Origin: CAWAYH01 sp963786195
GTDB taxonomy: Bacteria; Acidobacteriota; Vicinamibacteria; Vicinamibacterales; 2-12-FULL-66-21
Reading direction: 5' to 3'
NCBI GenBank assembly: GCA_963786195.1
Contig: CAWAYH010000002.1
Location: 62,001 to 126,000 of the forward strand
Length of the DNA stretch: 64,000 nucleotides
The notes beneath the pieces are model-generated. The model was not told the origin of the DNA. It made no database searches and was given only the letters and a program-made list of their open reading frames with translations. Numbering within the stretch: the stretch's first letter is position 1; every line of letters starts with the position of its first letter. This document shows, piece by piece, positions 49,179 through 57,850 of the stretch. The position numbers and the translations under genes are program-made.

Positions 49179-49401
49179 CCGTCGAGATCCCAAACGCGCG
49201 TGGCCCGCGGTCGAACGGCGCGGTCAACCCGATCGCCGGCGCCCCCGCGCGGCCGCGGCCGGCCGCCCCGGCGGCGCGAAAGATGACGTGGAGGTCCGCA
49301 CCCCCAGGGCGATACGGCGCGACGAACGCCGGTCCGGGGCCGATCGACGCGACGAGGCAGCCTGGCAGGCGCTCCCGCTCGATACGGCGATCGCCAGCGA
49401 G
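49179..49401. other. Gap between purine-nucleoside phosphorylase and cytidine deaminase
   Basis: 223 bases with very GC-rich sequence. An open frame continuous with the cytidine deaminase extends through it but is Arg/Pro/Ala-rich and not protein-like, so I treat it as untranslated. It could also hide the start of a longer deaminase if errors are present. No hairpin or tandem array is evident. Confidence 0.35.
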
Positions 49402-49797
49402 GTGAATTCCGAACAGGCGCTCGTGGCGGCCGCGATCGACGCGCGGACACGCGCGCACGCCCGCTACTCAGGATTCAAGGTCGGCGCCGCGCTCGAATGC
49501 ACCGACGGCGCGGTCGTGACCGGCTGCAACATCGAGAACGCGACCTACGGCCTCACGCTCTGCGCCGAGCGCGTCGCGCTCGTCAAGGCGCTGTCCGACG
49601 GCCACGAAATCTTCACACGCATTGCCGTCGTCGCCGAGACGGCCGACCCGACGCCGCCCTGCGGACCGTGCCGGCAGCTCCTCTGGGAGTACTGCGGCGA
49701 CATCGAGGTCGTTCTCGCGAACCTGGAGCGCACGACGGCGAAGCTGCGGTTGTCGTCGCTCCTTCCGATGCCCTTCGACGGCAGACTGCTAGAATAA
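49402..49797 (+). CDS. cdd: Cytidine deaminase
   Basis: Homotetrameric-type zinc deaminase of 131 residues from GTG 49402 (MNSEQALVAAAIDARTRAHA). Family motifs: YSGFKVGAALEC, GCNIENATYGLTLCAERVAL (His/Cys position CAE with the catalytic Glu) and TPPCGPCRQLLWEY (two zinc Cys). It converts cytidine or deoxycytidine to uridine or deoxyuridine, feeding the pyrimidine-nucleoside phosphorylase. Five bases before mtnA, so translated together. Confidence 0.93.
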   Translation: MNSEQALVAAAIDARTRAHARYSGFKVGAALECTDGAVVTGCNIENATYGLTLCAERVALVKALSDGHEIFTRIAVVAETADPTPPCGPCRQLLWEYCGDIEVVLANLERTTAKLRLSSLLPMPFDGRLLE

Positions 49798-49802
49798 GAC
49801 CA

Positions 49803-50857
49803 GTGCTTCCTACTATCGACTGGCAGGATGACGTGATCGTCATGGTCGATCAGCGAAAGCTGCCCGGCCAGGAGATCTACGTCCGGTGTCGGACGCGCGC
49901 AGGACGTCGCGCGCGCGATCAGAACGATGGTGATCCGGGGCGCGCCGGCCATCGGCGTGTCTGCGGCCATGGGGATCGCGCTCGGCATGCGGCGCAGCAC
50001 GGCAAAAGGCACGCGCCAGTTCGCCGTCGAGTTCCAGAAGATCTGCGACATGATGGCGTCCACGCGGCCGACGGCGGTGAACCTGTTCTGGGCGATCGAA
50101 CGGATGAAGCGCGCCTTCGCCGAGGCGGCGCAGGCCGGCGCAGTCGGCAGACGAGATCGCCGATCGTCTCGAACGCGAGGCGCGCGCGATTCACGACGAG
50201 GACGTCGCCAGCTGCCGCACGATGGGCGGCTTCGGCGCGGAGATCGTGCCCGACGGCGCGCGCGTGCTGACGCACTGCAACGCCGGCGCGCTCGCGACGG
50301 CCGGATACGGATCGGCGCTGGGCGTGATCCGCGCGGCGGTCGAGCGCGGCAAGCGCATCGCGGTCTTTGCGGACGAGACCCGGCCGTTCCTCCAGGGCGC
50401 GCGATTGACCGCCTGGGAGCTTGTGCGCGACGGGATCAACACGACGGTCATCACCGAAAGCATGGCCGGTCCGCTCATGCGCGCCGGTGAGATCGATCTC
50501 GTGGTCGTCGGCGCGGATCGGATTGCCGCCAACGGCGATACGGCCAACAAGATTGGCACGTATACCGTCGCGGTGCTCGCACACGAGCACAAAATCCCCT
50601 TCTACGTCGCGGCGCCGCTGTCGACGATCGATCTGGCCACGCCTGACGGTGACAAGATCCCCATCGAAGAGCGCGACCGCCGCGAGATCACGCACCTGGG
50701 TTCGTCACAGCTGACGCCCGAAGGCGCCAACGTCCGCAACCCGGCCTTCGACGTGACGCCACACCGCTACATCACCGGCATCATCACGGAAAAAGGCATC
50801 TTCCGGCCGCCGTACGACAGCTCGCTCAAGCACGCATTCGAGGTGAGCGTCACCTGA
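49803..50857 (+). CDS. mtnA: S-methyl-5-thioribose-1-phosphate isomerase (two frameshifts)
   Basis: Methionine-salvage isomerase of about 350 residues, eIF2B-like fold. The start is GTG 49803. Motifs: AIRTMVIRGAPAIGVSAAMGIALG, RPTAVNLFWAI, VLTHCNAGALATAGYGSALGVI (Cys), FADETRPFLQGARLTAWEL (Glu/Arg), VVVGADRIAANGDTANKIGTY (catalytic Asp) and FDVTPHRYITGIITEKGI. Breaks near 49893 and 50145. It would process methylthioribose-1-phosphate from methylthioadenosine breakdown, which fits a nucleoside-salvage cluster. Its stop codon overlaps the tsaD start. Confidence 0.95.
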
Positions 50858-51978
50858 ACCTTCTCGCCATCGAGACCTCGTGCGACGAAACCGCCGCGGC
50901 GCTCGTCGCTGAAACGGGCGAGTCCGGCCGGCCCTGGCGCATCCGGTCCAGCATCGTCGCGTCGCAGGCGACGATCCATCGGGAGTGGGGCGGCGTCGTG
51001 CCGGAGCTCGCGTCGCGTCAGCACGTCCGCGACATCTGCGGCGTCGTCGAGGCGGCGCTGGCCGAGGCGCACGCGGACTGGCCCGACGTCGACGCCGTGG
51101 CCGTCACGCAGGGACCTGGGCTCGTCGGGTCGCTGCTCGTTGGCGTGACCTTCGCGAAGTCGGTCGCGTGGGCACGGCGCGTGCCGATCGTGCCCGTTCA
51201 TCATCTGGCCGGCCACATCGAGTCGCTCGTCCTCGCGCACGGCGAATTGCCGCTTCCTGCGGCCGTCCTCGTCGTCTCGGGCGGCCACACGAGCCTGTAC
51301 CTGGTGCCCGACCCGGGCATCTACCGCCTGATCGGCCGGACGCGGGACGATGCGGCCGGCGAGGCGTATGACAAGGTCGCGAAGCTCCTGGGTCTTGGGT
51401 ATCCCGGTGGACCCGTCATCGACCGCCTCGCGCGCGGCGGACGCGACGATCGCTTCGAGTTCCCTGTCGCGCGGCTGACGCACGCCGATCGCAACGATCC
51501 ACGAGCGACCGGCGCATCGCTCCTGCCGCCGGACGTCGCCCGGCGCACGGACTTCAGCTTCAGCGGGCTCAAGACCGCCGTGCTGCGGCTCGTTCGAGAG
51601 AGGACCGGGACGAAACTGACGGGGACAGCGGCCTCAACGGACGCTGTGGGCGCTCACCTGCCGCCGGACGAGATCGCGGATATCTGTGCGAGCTTCCAGC
51701 GCGCGGTCGTGGACGCGCTGCTCGACCGCACGTTCGAAGCGGCGCGATGGCTTGGCGCGAAGAGCATCGGCATCGCCGGTGGCGTTTCTGCCAACAGCCG
51801 ACTGCGCGCTGACGCGGCGTCGCGCGGAGAACGCCTGGGGCTTCCGGTCTTCGTGCCGCCGCTCGCACTGTCGACGGACAACGCGGCGATGATCGGCGCG
51901 GCCGGCTTGCGACGTTTTCGCGCGGGTGCGTCCGGCACCTGGGACTTCAACGCCGAGGCGTCGCTGCCTCTCGGCTAA
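50854..51978 (+). CDS. tsaD: tRNA threonylcarbamoyltransferase TsaD, apparent CTG start
   Basis: Transfers the threonylcarbamoyl group to A37 of ANN-reading tRNAs; essential. 374 residues. The N-terminal motif NLLAIETSCDETAAAL begins immediately after CTG 50854, which overlaps the mtnA stop codon (CTGA), and no ATG, GTG or TTG lies in frame upstream; the next GTG (50998) would remove the first 48 conserved residues. GAGGTGAG lies six bases before the CTG. Metal and substrate residues are present: VHHLAGHIESL (two His), SGGHTSLYL, GGPVIDRLARGG, and GGVSANSRLR. No frameshift. Confidence 0.95.
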   Translation: MNLLAIETSCDETAAALVAETGESGRPWRIRSSIVASQATIHREWGGVVPELASRQHVRDICGVVEAALAEAHADWPDVDAVAVTQGPGLVGSLLVGVTFAKSVAWARRVPIVPVHHLAGHIESLVLAHGELPLPAAVLVVSGGHTSLYLVPDPGIYRLIGRTRDDAAGEAYDKVAKLLGLGYPGGPVIDRLARGGRDDRFEFPVARLTHADRNDPRATGASLLPPDVARRTDFSFSGLKTAVLRLVRERTGTKLTGTAASTDAVGAHLPPDEIADICASFQRAVVDALLDRTFEAARWLGAKSIGIAGGVSANSRLRADAASRGERLGLPVFVPPLALSTDNAAMIGAAGLRRFRAGASGTWDFNAEASLPLG

Positions 51979-52047
51979 CCAGCGGACAACACGGATAACA
52001 CGGATACACAGAAGCGTTCATGATTTTGTAGTCGATCGTTCCGCGCT

Positions 52048-52464
52048 ATGAAGACCTTCACGGACTACCTCTGGTTCAAGACGAAGCAGCGTCAGGAGTT
52101 CATCCGCATCACCGATGAGGTCGCGGCGATCGTGAAGAAGAGCGGGGTCGATGACGGCATGGTGCTCGTGTCCGCGATGCATATCACCGCGGCCGTGTAC
52201 GTGAACGACTGGGAGGACGGCCTGATCTCCGACTTTCAGGCCTGGCTGGAAAAGCTTGCGCCGTCCGGGCTTCCGTACAAGCACCATCAGACCGGAGAGG
52301 ACAACGCCGACGCGCACCTGAAGCGGACGATCATGGGACATCAGGTGATGGTGCCCATCACGGCCGGCGCGCTCGATCTCGGCCCGTGGGAACAGATCTT
52401 CTACGCCGAGTTCGACGGCCAGCGTCGCAAGCGCGTGGTCGTCAAGGTGATGGGGACCGACTGA
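52048..52464 (+). CDS. YjbQ/UPF0047-family protein
   Basis: Protein of 138 residues. The family pattern is clear: FIRITDEVAAIVKKSG, VSAMHITAAVYVND, QTGEDNADAHLKRTIMGHQVMVPI and LDLGPWEQIFYAEFDGQRRKRVVVKVMG. Members are metal-binding (several His and Glu residues) and have weak thiamine-phosphate-synthase activity in vitro; the real role is unclear. The start is ATG 52048. Downstream gene begins eight bases later. Confidence 0.92.
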   Translation: MKTFTDYLWFKTKQRQEFIRITDEVAAIVKKSGVDDGMVLVSAMHITAAVYVNDWEDGLISDFQAWLEKLAPSGLPYKHHQTGEDNADAHLKRTIMGHQVMVPITAGALDLGPWEQIFYAEFDGQRRKRVVVKVMGTD

Positions 52465-52471
52465 CCCCCGA

Positions 52472-53378
52472 ATGGATCAATTCGATCTCGTCCGCACGTA
52501 CCTATCGGGCCCTGAACAGCCGCGACGTCGACGCTGTCGCTCGCCTGTACGACCCTGCGTGCGTGACCGAACGCATCTTTCCCGGCGGCGCCGAGGACGT
52601 GCTTCGCGGCCGCGACGTCAATCGCATCCGTCTGGCGGCGTTCCTCGAAGCCTGCGACGGCGGATTCGACGACGGCAGCCTCTACCAGGTGCGGACGATC
52701 GCGGGAATCGAGACCGGATGGGGATGGGTTCAGGCGGACTGGACGCTGTGCGCGCGAGCGCGCGTGGACGGAGCGACGCGACGCCTTCGTGGGTACAGTC
52801 ACTTCCTCATCGAGGACGGGCTGATCCGTCGCCATCGAAGCGTGATCAAACCCGCGCCTGCGCCCGAATCGGCGAGCGAAGGCAAGACCCCGGCACCAGG
52901 AGAGACGCGACACTATCCGCCGCGGCCGGTCGTCGGCGTCGGCGCCATCATCGTGATCGCGGGCGACGACGCCAACCGAATCGGCTGGACCGATCCCCTG
53001 CCCGACGCGGGTATCGTGCTCATCAAGCGGCGATTCGAGCCGCTGGCCGGTCAGTGGAGTCTGCCCGGCGGAACGCTGGAGGTCGGCGAGACGCTCGAAG
53101 CGGGCGTCGCGCGCGAAATGGAAGAGGAAACGGGGCTGACCGTCGACGTAGGCCCGGTGGTCGAAGTCTTCGATCGGATTCTGCTGGACCAGGAGCAGCG
53201 CGTTCGATATCACTTCGTGCTGATAGATTACTTGTGCCGGCCCCGGAGCGGACGGCTCCAGGCGGGGTCCGATGTGGACGCCGTGGCCGTCGCCGATCCG
53301 GATCGGCTGGCGCCGTTCAACCTGACCGCCAAAGCGGAGTCCGTCATCCAGCTGGCGGCACGAATGTTCAGGGGGTAG
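52472..53378 (+). CDS. NTF2-like domain fused to a Nudix hydrolase (one frameshift near the start)
   Basis: About 301 residues. ATG 52472 gives MDQFDLVRTYL and then one extra base near 52505 shifts to the main frame (RALNSRDVDAVARLYDPACV). Residues about 1-115 are a SnoaL/NTF2-like fold (HFLIEDGLIRRHRSVIKP at its end). Residues about 145-290 form a Nudix domain with the exact box GGTLEVGETLEAGVAREMEEETGL and a typical beta front VVGVGAIIVIA. Substrate may be ADP-ribose or another nucleoside diphosphate derivative. If the frame is not shifted, the start would be CTG 52461. It is followed by the HD hydrolase six bases downstream. Confidence 0.85.
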
Positions 53379-53384
53379 ACCGAC

Positions 53385-53951
53385 GTGCCATCGCGCGATG
53401 CGGCGTTGACGCTGATGACGGAGTACACGCAGAACGACAACCTTCGCAAACACATGCTGGCGGTCGAGGCCACCGTGCGCGGCTACGCCCGCTTGTGGGG
53501 AGAGAACGAAGAAGATTGGGGGCTGGTCGCGCTCCTGCACGACTTCGATTACGAGCGCTGGCCCGATCAGCAGAACCATCCGTTCCGCGGGGTCGAGATC
53601 CTCAAGGCGCAGGGGTACCCGGACTGGGTGACGCGGGCCATTCTCTCGCACGCGGAGTACTCCGGCGTGCCGCGCGAATCGCGCCTCGAGCACACGTTGT
53701 TCGCGTGCGACGAGATGTCGGGGTTCGTGACCGCCGCGTCGCTGGTGCGGCCGTCGAAGAGCGTGCTGGATCTCGAGGCGGCCTCGGTCATCAAGCGCAT
53801 GAAGGACAAGGCCTTCGCCCGCGCGGTCAGCCGCGACGACCTGCGCCGGGGCGCCGATGAGATCGGCCTGCCGCTCGATGAGCACATCACCAACGTCATC
53901 ACGTTCATGCGGGAAAAAGCGGACGTGCTGGGGCTCAAGGGAACGCTTTGA
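53385..53951 (+). CDS. HD-domain hydrolase
   Basis: Protein of 188 residues from GTG 53385. The HD pattern is complete: LRKHMLAVEATVRGYARLWG (first His), VALLHDFDYERWPDQQNHPFRG (His-Asp and a further His) and AILSHAEYSGVP (last His). Related proteins are annotated as HDIG or metal-dependent phosphohydrolases of unknown substrate. It is co-transcribed with the Nudix fusion; together they might act on nucleotide-type substrates (inference). Confidence 0.88.
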   Translation: MPSRDAALTLMTEYTQNDNLRKHMLAVEATVRGYARLWGENEEDWGLVALLHDFDYERWPDQQNHPFRGVEILKAQGYPDWVTRAILSHAEYSGVPRESRLEHTLFACDEMSGFVTAASLVRPSKSVLDLEAASVIKRMKDKAFARAVSRDDLRRGADEIGLPLDEHITNVITFMREKADVLGLKGTL

Positions 53952-53990
53952 AAGGGAAAAGGGAAAAGGGACAAGGGAAAAGGGAAAAGG
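53945..53990. repeat. GGGAAAA tandem array
   Basis: GAAAGGGAAAAGGGAAAAGGGACAAGGGAAAAGGG-type repeat starting at the stop codon of the HD hydrolase. The part containing GGGAAAAGGGACAAGGGA is shared with the left arm of the hairpin at 33147-33180. Here no complementary arm is present. Confidence 0.8.
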
Positions 53991-54040
53991 CAAATGGCGC
54001 GCCGAACACGGCGCGTGGCCCATTCGTCTAAGGTAACCAC

Positions 54041-55012
54041 TTGAATCAGAACACGAACCAGACGAACGACCAGGTCGTTCAGCTCGACGGCGTGACGGTC
54101 GTTTACGGAAAAAACCGTGCGCTCAAGACGGTGTCTGCCCGCTTTGCGCGGGGCGCCGTGGGGCTGCTCGGGCCGAACGGCGCGGGCAAGAGCACGCTGC
54201 TCAAGGCCCTCCTGGGCTTCGTCAAGCCGGACGAAGGCCGCATGACCGTCCTCGGTCTCGACGTCGCTGAACGGCCGATGGAGATTCGCGCGCGCATCGG
54301 CTACATGCCGGAGACCGACGGGCACATCCCCGGCATGAATGCCGTGTCGTTCGTCGCGTACTGCGGGCAGCTCGCCGGCCTGCCGGCCGTCGACGCGATG
54401 CAGCGCGCGCACGAAGTGCTGTACTACGTCGGCCTCGGCGAGGCGCGCTATCGCAACCTCGAGACGTACTCGACGGGCATGAAGCAGCGCATCAAGCTCG
54501 CGCAGGCGCTGGTGCACGATCCCGATCTGCTGTTTCTGGACGAGCCGACCAACGGCATGGATCCCAAGGGCCGCGACGAGATGCTGGAGCTGATCCGGGA
54601 CCTGGCCCACAACAAGAACGTCAACCTGATTCTGTCGTCGCACCTCCTGCCCGACGTCGAGTTCACCTGCGATCACGTCGTGGTGATGGACAAGGGACAG
54701 GTCGTGGCACAGGGACCTATCGCGGAACTCAAGGGGCCCGCGGGACGCGTATTCGAGCTCCGCATCAAGGGCAATCTGCCTGCCTTCGTCGAGGTGCTGC
54801 ACGAGGCGGGCATGGAATGTCACGCCACGGATGAAGATGTCATGCGCGTGTTCGTGCCCGCCGGTCTTGCCGAAGCCGTTCAGCCAGGCACCGATGGCCG
54901 CGATCAGCAGGCGCTCTTCGCGCTCGCGGCGCGGCACGGTGTGCAGGTGCGCCACCTGCGCCCGAGCGTGCCGACGCTGGAGGACGTGTTTGCGAAGGCC
55001 GTAGGGGAATAG
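54041..55012 (+). CDS. ABC transporter ATP-binding protein
   Basis: ATPase of 323 residues from TTG 54041. Walker A GPNGAGKST, Q-loop MPETDGHIPGMN, signature YSTGMKQR, Walker B LLFLDEP, H-loop LILSSHLLPD. A C-terminal extension of about 100 residues follows the ATPase fold, as in ABC-2 systems. Partner permease starts on the next base. Together with the genes to 57677 this forms an ATPase-permease-ATPase-permease operon. Confidence 0.93.
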   Translation: MNQNTNQTNDQVVQLDGVTVVYGKNRALKTVSARFARGAVGLLGPNGAGKSTLLKALLGFVKPDEGRMTVLGLDVAERPMEIRARIGYMPETDGHIPGMNAVSFVAYCGQLAGLPAVDAMQRAHEVLYYVGLGEARYRNLETYSTGMKQRIKLAQALVHDPDLLFLDEPTNGMDPKGRDEMLELIRDLAHNKNVNLILSSHLLPDVEFTCDHVVVMDKGQVVAQGPIAELKGPAGRVFELRIKGNLPAFVEVLHEAGMECHATDEDVMRVFVPAGLAEAVQPGTDGRDQQALFALAARHGVQVRHLRPSVPTLEDVFAKAVGE

Positions 55013-55852
55013 ATGCCCATCCACGATCAAAGCTATCGCCACTACGAAGGCCAGAAGGCCCCGCCCGGGAGCGCCTGGACCGTCATCGCCATGGCCGGAA
55101 TCCAGCAGTTGATCCGCAAACGCGTTTTCCTGGGGTTGCTGATCGGGTCCTGGGTGCCGTTCGTGGGCCGAGCGGGGCAGTTGTACTTCACGGCCAACTA
55201 CCCGCAGCTGGCGATGTTTGCCGCGACCGCGGAAACCTTCCGGTCGTTTCTCGAGCAGCAGGACATCTTCGTCTTCTTCGTGACGATCTACATTGGCGCC
55301 GGGCTGATCGCGAACGACAGGCGGGCCAACGCCCTGCAGATCTACCTGTCGAAACCGCTGATGCGGACGGAATACATCGGGGGAAAGGCGGCCATCCTCT
55401 TCACGTTCCTGATGCTCGTCACCTGGATGCCGGCGATCCTGCTGCTCCTGGTCCAGGTGTTGTTTGCCGGGAGCTTCCAGTTCGTCAAGAACAACCTGTT
55501 CCTGTTCCCGGCGATCACGGTGGCGTCGCTGCTTCAGGTGCTGCTGGCGACGTTCACGATGCTCGCCATGTCGTCGCTGTCGAAGAGCAGCCGCTACGTG
55601 GCCATCCTCTACACGGGCATCATCTTCTTCACGCTGATCGTCAGCCAGGTGATGGCGTTGATTACCGGCTCGACCTCGATGTCCTGGCTGTCGCCGGGCT
55701 CGAACCTGGCACAAGTGGTCGATGTGATTTTCCGTCTCAAACCACGTTACGTCACACCCTGGCAGGTATCCCTGATCGTCATCATCGGTCTGATCGTGTT
55801 GTCGATTTCCGTGCTCGAGCGGCGCGTCCGCGGCGTGGAGATCGTCACGTGA
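55013..55852 (+). CDS. ABC-2-type transporter permease
   Basis: Membrane protein of 279 residues with six helices. First helix region RKRVFLGLLIGSWVPFVGRAGQ, then IFVFFVTIYIGAGLIANDRRANALQIYLSKPLMRTEYIGGKAAIL, the typical ABC-2 loop. Further helices include FTFLMLVTWMPAILLLLVQVLFAG and IILIVLSISVLERRVRG. Its start follows the upstream ATPase stop directly. Confidence 0.88.
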   Translation: MPIHDQSYRHYEGQKAPPGSAWTVIAMAGIQQLIRKRVFLGLLIGSWVPFVGRAGQLYFTANYPQLAMFAATAETFRSFLEQQDIFVFFVTIYIGAGLIANDRRANALQIYLSKPLMRTEYIGGKAAILFTFLMLVTWMPAILLLLVQVLFAGSFQFVKNNLFLFPAITVASLLQVLLATFTMLAMSSLSKSSRYVAILYTGIIFFTLIVSQVMALITGSTSMSWLSPGSNLAQVVDVIFRLKPRYVTPWQVSLIVIIGLIVLSISVLERRVRGVEIVT

Positions 55853-56790
55853 GCAACGCGGGCACCACGACGCCGATCGTTTCAGCCGATCACGTATCGA
55901 AGTGGTACGGCCAGGTCATCGGCCTCAACGACGTCAGCGTCAATGTGCCGTCGGGCGTCACCGGGCTCCTCGGCCCGAACGGCGCGGGCAAGTCGACGTT
56001 CCTCAAGCTCATTACCGGTCAGCTCAAGCCCAGCAAAGGCAGCGTCACCGTGCTGGGACAGCCGATCTGGGGCAATCCAAGCCTCTTTTTCGAGATCGGC
56101 TTCTGCCCGGAGCAGGACGCGTTCTACGACCGGATGACGGGGCTCGAGTGGGTGACGGCGCTCGTGCGCCTCAACGGCCTCGGCGAGAAAGAGGCAGACG
56201 ACGCGGCGCGCCGCGCGCTGACGGCCGTCGACCTGATGGATGCTGCCGACAAGAAGATCGGCGCGTACAGCAAGGGCATGCGCCAGCGCGTCAAGCTCGC
56301 GCAGGCCATCGTGCACGATCCGTCGCTCCTCATCCTCGACGAGCCCCTCTCGGGTATGGACCCGCTCGCGCGGCGGCGGACGATCAAACTGATCCGCGAC
56401 TGGGCTCGCTCCGGCAAGTCGATCATCGTCTCGAGCCACATCCTGCACGAGATCGAGTCGATGACGAACAACATCCTGCTCATCAACAACGGGCGGATTC
56501 TCGCGGAGGGCGACGTCCACAACATCCGCGATCTGATCGACGAGCACCCTCACACCGTCTTCATCCGCGGTGCGGACCCGCGCCGCCTCGCGCGCGAGTT
56601 CCTGTCGCAGGACGATGTGCTGAGCCTGAAGTTCGAGCCGGGCGCGGTCGTGGTCGAAACGGGGAAGCCTGACACGTTCTACGCGCGGCTGACCGAGATG
56701 GCGGCAAGCGGTGATTTCGGCGAGATAGACGAGGTCACGTCACCTGACGACAACCTGCAGGCCGTATTCAAGTATCTGGTGAAGACGTAA
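55849..56790 (+). CDS. ABC transporter ATP-binding protein
   Basis: ATPase of 313 residues; its GTG start overlaps the upstream permease stop (GTGA). Walker A GPNGAGKST, Q-loop FCPEQDAFYDRMT, signature YSKGMRQR, Walker B LLILDEP, H-loop IIVSSHILHE. The C-terminal part (after 225) is a regulatory tail. It differs from the first ATPase in sequence throughout, so the two are old paralogues. Confidence 0.93.
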   Translation: MSNAGTTTPIVSADHVSKWYGQVIGLNDVSVNVPSGVTGLLGPNGAGKSTFLKLITGQLKPSKGSVTVLGQPIWGNPSLFFEIGFCPEQDAFYDRMTGLEWVTALVRLNGLGEKEADDAARRALTAVDLMDAADKKIGAYSKGMRQRVKLAQAIVHDPSLLILDEPLSGMDPLARRRTIKLIRDWARSGKSIIVSSHILHEIESMTNNILLINNGRILAEGDVHNIRDLIDEHPHTVFIRGADPRRLAREFLSQDDVLSLKFEPGAVVVETGKPDTFYARLTEMAASGDFGEIDEVTSPDDNLQAVFKYLVKT

Positions 56791-57677
56791 TGGCTGCCCA
56801 ACCGACTCCCGCTCCCGTAGCGCACGCCGCCCTGCATCGCCCGCCGCGTCAGGCGCCAGGCTTCGTCGCGTCGAGCCTTCGGATCTTCGATCTGTCGGTC
56901 GGCGAGATGCTGTGGTCCAGGCGCACGATCTTCATGGGCCTGATCGTCGGTGTCCCGGTCCTCATCGCGCTCCTGCTTCAACTCGCGGTCGGGCTGGGCC
57001 TCCCGCTCTTCGAGGAAGGTCGCGGCAACGCCGTCCGTATGACCGGCCCGGCGATCTTCGGGTTGATGATCTGGTGGTTCTACCTACGATTCACCGTCCC
57101 GGTGCTCGGCGTCTTCTACGGAACGGCGCTCATGGCAGACGAGGTGGAAGACAAGACGATCACTTACCTCTTCACGAGACCGGTTCCACGGGGAGCGGTG
57201 CTCGTCGGCAAGTATCTCGCCTACCTCGCCTGTACCGTCCTCGTCGTGCTGCCCTCCGTGGTCCTCGTGTACCTGCTGGTCGTGCCGTTGAAGGGGAGCC
57301 TCGGGGCCTCATTTTTCGACCTGCTCAAGGACCTGGCGCTCCTGGCGATCGGGCTGGCTGTCTACGGGGCGGTCTTTTCCTTCGTCGGAGCCAAATTCAA
57401 GCGTCCGCTGATGTTCGGTCTCATCTTCATCTTCGGCTGGGAGCAGGCGGCGCTGGCGCTGCCGGGCTATCTGCGTCACTTCACCGTCGCCTACTACCTG
57501 CAGGCCATCGTCCCGCACGCCATGCCGAGCGACGGCGTCGTCAGCCTCATCCAGGGCTTTTTCAGGTCGACCCCGGGGCTGTTCACCAGCCTCTTCTGGC
57601 TGGCCGTTATCTGGGCTGTTTTCCTCTATCTGGGGGCCCGGCTGGTGGCGCGGAAAGAATACGTCCTGGAGCAGTAG
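56790..57677 (+). CDS. ABC-2-type transporter permease
   Basis: Membrane protein of 295 residues; ATG 56790 overlaps the upstream stop codon. Six helices, with the ABC-2 loop VFYGTALMADEVEDKTITYLFTRPVPRGAVLVGKYLAYLACTVLVVLPSVVLVYLL, and AVYGAVFSFVGAKFKRPLMFGLIFIFGWEQAALAL. It completes the four-gene operon. The substrate is unknown; such paired systems often export or act on lipids or peptides. Confidence 0.88.
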   Translation: MAAQPTPAPVAHAALHRPPRQAPGFVASSLRIFDLSVGEMLWSRRTIFMGLIVGVPVLIALLLQLAVGLGLPLFEEGRGNAVRMTGPAIFGLMIWWFYLRFTVPVLGVFYGTALMADEVEDKTITYLFTRPVPRGAVLVGKYLAYLACTVLVVLPSVVLVYLLVVPLKGSLGASFFDLLKDLALLAIGLAVYGAVFSFVGAKFKRPLMFGLIFIFGWEQAALALPGYLRHFTVAYYLQAIVPHAMPSDGVVSLIQGFFRSTPGLFTSLFWLAVIWAVFLYLGARLVARKEYVLEQ

Positions 57678-57712
57678 CCCGTAGCCCGGGACTCGTAGCT
57701 CGGTGGCTCGGG
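57677..57712. repeat. GTAGCCCGTAGCCCG-type short repeat
   Basis: Units GTAGCCC and GTAGCTCG with GGCTCG at the end follow the last ABC gene. The same motif style (CGTAGCTCGTGGCTCG) appears at 3997-4034. Likely part of the transcript 3' end. Confidence 0.6.
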
Positions 57713-57798
57713 AAGTGCGGAAAGAGCGCGGAACTTCAGTTCCACGTCAGTTTTCTGTGACGAAATGCGCGGATCACCATGTTTCGCTGATAGTTATG

Positions 57799-57828
57799 GA
57801 ACTTTTTACCCCCCGACTCTGTATAATC
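57799..57828 (+). promoter_or_regulatory. Promoter with perfect TATAAT and a GGAACTT upstream element
   Basis: TATAAT at 57823-57828 is a perfect -10 box. GGAACTT at 57799-57805 ends 17 bases before it, the usual spacing. The upstream motif is not the housekeeping TTGACA but matches the -35 style of several ECF sigma factors. It lies 23 bases before the start of the exported protein gene, leaving a short leader with GAGAGGA. Confidence 0.6.
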
Positions 57829-57850
57829 CTGCTGAGAGGATGACGTCCGC

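Noticed and set aside
49179..49401. Long N-terminal extension of cytidine deaminase
   Set aside because: The sequence is Arg/Pro-rich and not protein-like; the GTG at 49402 gives the normal family length.
53567..55714. 715-residue minus-strand open frame across the HD hydrolase and ABC genes
   Set aside because: It covers three complete plus-strand genes and has the composition of GC-rich antisense reading.
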